A stretch of DNA of 8,541 nucleotides from positions 1-8,541 of the forward strand of contig CAKUBN010000078.1 in NCBI GenBank assembly GCA_934643185.1, given 5' to 3'. Position 1 is the stretch's first letter, and each line of letters starts with the position of its first letter. Positions 6,309-8,541 of this stretch are shown piece after piece. This DNA comes from an uncultured Eubacteriales bacterium. Lineage in GTDB: Bacteria; Bacillota; Clostridia; Oscillospirales; Acutalibacteraceae. The translations under genes were made by a program, and so were the position numbers. Below the pieces are notes generated by a model. It did no database searches, was not told the origin of the DNA, and was given only the letters and a program-made list of their open reading frames with translations.

Positions 6309-6352
6309 AAAAGCCGAACGGCGGGGAAAGCTCCGATGCCGTTCGGCTTTTT
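6309..6352. terminator. Bidirectional terminator between convergent genes
   Basis: GCCGAACGGC (6313-6322) pairs perfectly with GCCGTTCGGC (6338-6347), and the stem is extended by four A-T pairs (6309-6312 with 6348-6351). On the plus strand a run of five T ends at 6352; on the minus strand TTTT ends at 6309. It serves the M3 peptidase from the left and the primosome operon from the right, and it lies 10 bases from both stop codons. Confidence 0.92.
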
Positions 6353-6361
6353 GCTTGCGTG

Positions 6362-7363
6362 CTAATTCTGTTTGTTTTGCGGATTGAGCTTTTTCTTCAT
6401 GCGGATGTCTTTACCGCGGAAGATCAAGCGGTCGTAGAATCCGATTATGCGCGAAGTGAAGCGCTCGTTGTAACGCTTTTCGAGCTCCTGCATGGAGAGG
6501 TTTGTGCTGATGATGGTCGGCTTTTTCAGCGTGATGCGCGTATCAATCACATTGTAGATTGTTGCCGTGATGTAAGACGACGAGATTTCCATGCCGAGGT
6601 CGTCGATGATGAGCAGGTCGCAGTCGTTTAAAAGATCGAGCGTATCGCCGGCGGATTCTTCGGTGCGGGTGAAGCGCTCGCGCTCGAGAGAAAGGGCAAA
6701 AGTCTGCGCCGTGCCATACACTACGCCAAACCCCTTATTGATGGCTTCTGCGGCGATGGCGAGGGAAAGGTGCGTTTTGCCGAGACCCGTAGCGCCTGTG
6801 AAAAACAGGTTGCCGCTGTCCTTTTTGAAGTTGTCTGCGTAGCGCCGGCAGAAGTCGTAAATGTTGCGCATTTGCTCGCGGTCGGAACGCTCGCCGTTTA
6901 CGGAAACATCGGAATAATAGAGCAGGGAGAAATCCTCAAAGGACGAGAGCGTCAGCGGGGAGATACGGTTTAGGTTTTCGTAGGCGATCTGCTTTAATAA
7001 ACTGCGGTAACAGGAGCAAATGCGGCCGTCTACATAGCCGGTATCTTCGCAGCGCTTGCAGGTGTACTGCGGCTCGATGTCAGCGCGGGTGAGACCGTGC
7101 GCGGCGAGGAGATCGGCAAACTGCTTTTGCAGCGAAAGATTTTCATTTTTTAAAGCTTCCATGGTCTCTCGCGCGTTGCCGCTGCGCAAAACGGCCATAG
7201 CCGCCCGACTTGCTGTGGAAGCGATGCGTCTGCGCACGTCCTCCGCTTCGGGGCAGACGGCGTAGAAGTTCTCTAAGCGGCGCTGTGCGTTATCCTGCGC
7301 GGTGGTGCGACGTCTGTTTAATTCATTTTCAGCTTGCGTGTAGACCTGCCTTGCATATCCCAT
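6362..7363 (-). CDS. DnaI/DnaC-type AAA+ helicase loader ATPase
   Basis: The protein of 333 residues resembles primosomal helicase loaders that place the replicative DNA helicase onto single-stranded DNA. The N-terminal half is helical (about 1-95). A probable zinc site follows, with Cys102, Cys105, Cys116 and Cys118 (CKRC...CSC), comparable to the zinc-binding region of DnaI. The AAA+ core has Walker A GATGLGKT (190-197), Walker B LLIIDD (250-255), sensor-1 Asn288 in ISTNLS and candidate arginine fingers Arg301/Arg305. The tail is basic. The ATG follows the DnaD-gene stop codon by three bases, and its GGAGAA box (7376-7371) lies inside the end of that gene, so the two are translationally coupled. 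An IstB-type transposition helper is the main alternative, but no transposase is present and the DnaD partner favours replication. Confidence 0.9.
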   Translation of the reverse strand: MGYARQVYTQAENELNRRRTTAQDNAQRRLENFYAVCPEAEDVRRRIASTASRAAMAVLRSGNARETMEALKNENLSLQKQFADLLAAHGLTRADIEPQYTCKRCEDTGYVDGRICSCYRSLLKQIAYENLNRISPLTLSSFEDFSLLYYSDVSVNGERSDREQMRNIYDFCRRYADNFKKDSGNLFFTGATGLGKTHLSLAIAAEAINKGFGVVYGTAQTFALSLERERFTRTEESAGDTLDLLNDCDLLIIDDLGMEISSSYITATIYNVIDTRITLKKPTIISTNLSMQELEKRYNERFTSRIIGFYDRLIFRGKDIRMKKKLNPQNKQN

Positions 7364-7366
7364 GGT

Positions 7367-8356
7367 TTATTTCTCCGTAGCAAAAATATCGTATTTTTCG
7401 TATTCGTCAAGGTCATAAGAAGGCTTATGCGCACCCTCGCGGCGGGCTTCGGCGGCAATTCTTTCATCCACGGCTTCTTTCAAGGTATGGATGCCCGCGT
7501 TGTGCCACGATTCCAAAATGGCGTTGATGTATTTCATGTTGACCTTGCCGGTGTTATCCACACAGCGGTTATAGGCTTCGTTTAGAAGCTCATCGGGCAT
7601 GCGCCACTCGAACACCCATCTGTGAGCAAACTGGCTCTCGTTTTTGCTGGGTGCGCGGCGGGAGGTGATGCCGAACGCATTTTCACAGCGCTTCCACGCG
7701 ATGGCGGTCTCGTCGAGCTCGCGCAGCTTTTCCTCCGCGGCGGCGATGCTTAAAATGTTGGAATCTGCCCAGTTGCGCACGGTGGATTCGATGTAGCTCG
7801 TGTTTGCGCGGCCAATCTTATTCGCGTAGGCGATAAGCATTAAAATGACTTCGCACGGCAGGCCGTAATCTTCGTGCGCCTGAATGAGCGTGCCGGAAAG
7901 CGCGGGGGAAAGCGTTTTGCCGAGCAGGTTCTGCGCTTCCTCTACAAGGCGGCGAATCTCCGGGGAGGATTCTACGCGTTCCGAGATATAAAGCCCGTCC
8001 GGGCGCAGCATACGCTTCGGCGCGGTGGGGCGCTGCGGCTGTGTTGGAGCGGCCTTTGGCTGCGGGGGCGTGGGGCTCTCCACGTGATTCGGCGTAAGGG
8101 CGGTATCCAGCGGGGTGTCAACGCTGCAAATGAGGCCGCTTTTCATCCAGAAGCCGAGCGCGGTATCGACACGCTGCGGGGTGATGCCGAGCGCGGCTGC
8201 AAGATCCTCCGCCGCATACGGCCGCCCGTTATGGCGCAGAAGCCACAGCATGACCTTGAGCTGATCTCCGTCCGCCTCCTTGATATATCGATCTACAAGC
8301 GCGTTCGGCACGGCGAAAACCGCGCTCCATGCGCCGAGCTCCAGCTTATAACCCAT
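7367..8356 (-). CDS. DnaD/DnaB-domain primosome protein
   Basis: Proteins of this family remodel DNA at origins and recruit the helicase and its loader in Firmicutes. I start it at ATG 8356 (329 residues). AAAGGG lies about 10 bases upstream, and the longer in-frame ATG at 8410 lacks a ribosome site and lies upstream of the predicted transcription start. Residues about 22-85 look like a winged helix (DGDQLKVMLWLLRHNGRPYA, then the ALGITPQRVDTAL helix). A Pro/Gln/Ala linker covers about 94-115. Two DnaD modules follow, each ending in the family signature: YIESTVRNW (188-196) and YINAILESW (276-284). The C-terminus is charged. With the coupled loader it matches the dnaB-dnaI arrangement of Bacillus, but two DnaD modules alone do not separate DnaB from DnaD, so no symbol is given. 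Confidence 0.92.
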   Translation of the reverse strand: MGYKLELGAWSAVFAVPNALVDRYIKEADGDQLKVMLWLLRHNGRPYAAEDLAAALGITPQRVDTALGFWMKSGLICSVDTPLDTALTPNHVESPTPPQPKAAPTQPQRPTAPKRMLRPDGLYISERVESSPEIRRLVEEAQNLLGKTLSPALSGTLIQAHEDYGLPCEVILMLIAYANKIGRANTSYIESTVRNWADSNILSIAAAEEKLRELDETAIAWKRCENAFGITSRRAPSKNESQFAHRWVFEWRMPDELLNEAYNRCVDNTGKVNMKYINAILESWHNAGIHTLKEAVDERIAAEARREGAHKPSYDLDEYEKYDIFATEK

Positions 8357-8396
8357 GAAAAGCCGCCCTTTCCCATCTTGAATTTCTGTATGTATC

Positions 8397-8425
8397 ATTG
8401 TACCACACATTGCGCGTGGTTACAA
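8397..8425 (-). promoter_or_regulatory. Promoter of the DnaD-loader operon
   Basis: On the minus strand TTGTAA (8425-8420) and TACAAT (8402-8397) are 17 bases apart, and TGG precedes the -10 as an extended element. Transcription would start near 8390, about 34 bases before the ATG at 8356. Confidence 0.75.
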
Positions 8426-8432
8426 CCGTAAA

Positions 8433-8460
8433 CCGCCCGGCGTAGGCGGATTTTGTCCGC
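8433..8460. repeat. GC-rich inverted repeats between divergent promoters
   Basis: CCGCC (8433-8437) is inverted at GGCGG (8445-8449), and GCGGA (8446-8450) is inverted at TCCGC (8456-8460), so three related half-sites lie within 28 bases. They sit between the leftward DnaD promoter and the rightward edge promoter. They could be an operator or a small hairpin; no regulator can be named. Confidence 0.3.
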
Positions 8461-8495
8461 ACGAAATTTTTTTAAAAGAAAATTCGCGATAGGGG

Positions 8496-8524
8496 TTGAC
8501 TTTACGGAGAAAATTCGGTATAAT
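8496..8524 (+). promoter_or_regulatory. Strong rightward sigma-A promoter at the right edge
   Basis: TTGACT (8496-8501) and a perfect TATAAT (8519-8524) are 17 bases apart, the best promoter match in the window. Transcription would start near 8531, so a rightward gene or RNA begins just beyond the window. Confidence 0.85.
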
Positions 8525-8541
8525 AATCAACGTTGCAAAAC

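Noticed and set aside
6362..7363. IstB-type transposition helper, implying an insertion sequence
   Set aside because: There is no neighbouring transposase and no terminal inverted repeats. The gene is translationally coupled to a DnaD-domain gene, which fits a helicase loader.
1..8541. CRISPR arrays, tRNA or rRNA genes, phage modules and toxin-antitoxin pairs
   Set aside because: No regularly spaced repeats, cloverleaf or rRNA segments, and no phage or toxin proteins were seen on either strand.

Overview
The window looks like chromosomal DNA of a low-copy-repeat, mid-GC member of the Clostridia, most likely a gut-type Ruminococcaceae/Oscillospiraceae relative. The evidence is a DnaD-family protein paired with a DnaI/DnaC-type helicase loader, an N-terminal prokaryotic RING finger plus DUF2628-type membrane protein, an M3 oligoendopeptidase of clostridial type, sigma-A promoters of Gram-positive style and AGGAGG-like ribosome binding sites. 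By hand count, sampled coding lines are a little over half G+C. One gene, at 2433-2861, is only about one third G+C.

Layout, left to right. A leftward gene (1-938, cut by the window edge) encodes a zinc-finger/membrane protein. A 342-base spacer follows, holding divergent promoters. Rightward prfB (release factor 2, 1281-2408) comes next, and it needs no programmed frameshift. A small AT-rich GNAT acetyltransferase (2433-2861) sits between the prfB stop codon and a terminator at 2885-2917. It is bracketed by a 7-base direct repeat and looks like a recent insertion. After a 180-base leader rich in stem-loops comes a complete ectB-type diaminobutyrate aminotransferase (3177-4448) with its own terminator. 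It has no ectA or ectC beside it. An M3 peptidase (4607-6298) follows with a strong promoter, and it meets a leftward operon at a shared bidirectional terminator (6309-6352). That operon (8356 down to 6362) encodes a DnaD-domain protein and a DnaI/DnaC-type AAA+ loader, a primosome pair. At the right edge a strong rightward promoter (8496-8524) drives a gene outside the window.

Most genes are independent housekeeping units, each with its own promoter and terminator. The only clear functional partnership is the primosome pair. The items worth a second look are the structured ectB leader and orphan ectB, the precise insertion of the acetyltransferase behind prfB, the RING-finger membrane protein with an Asn-rich linker, and the frameshift-free prfB. 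I see no mobile element, CRISPR array, tRNA or rRNA, and no clear multi-gene novel system.
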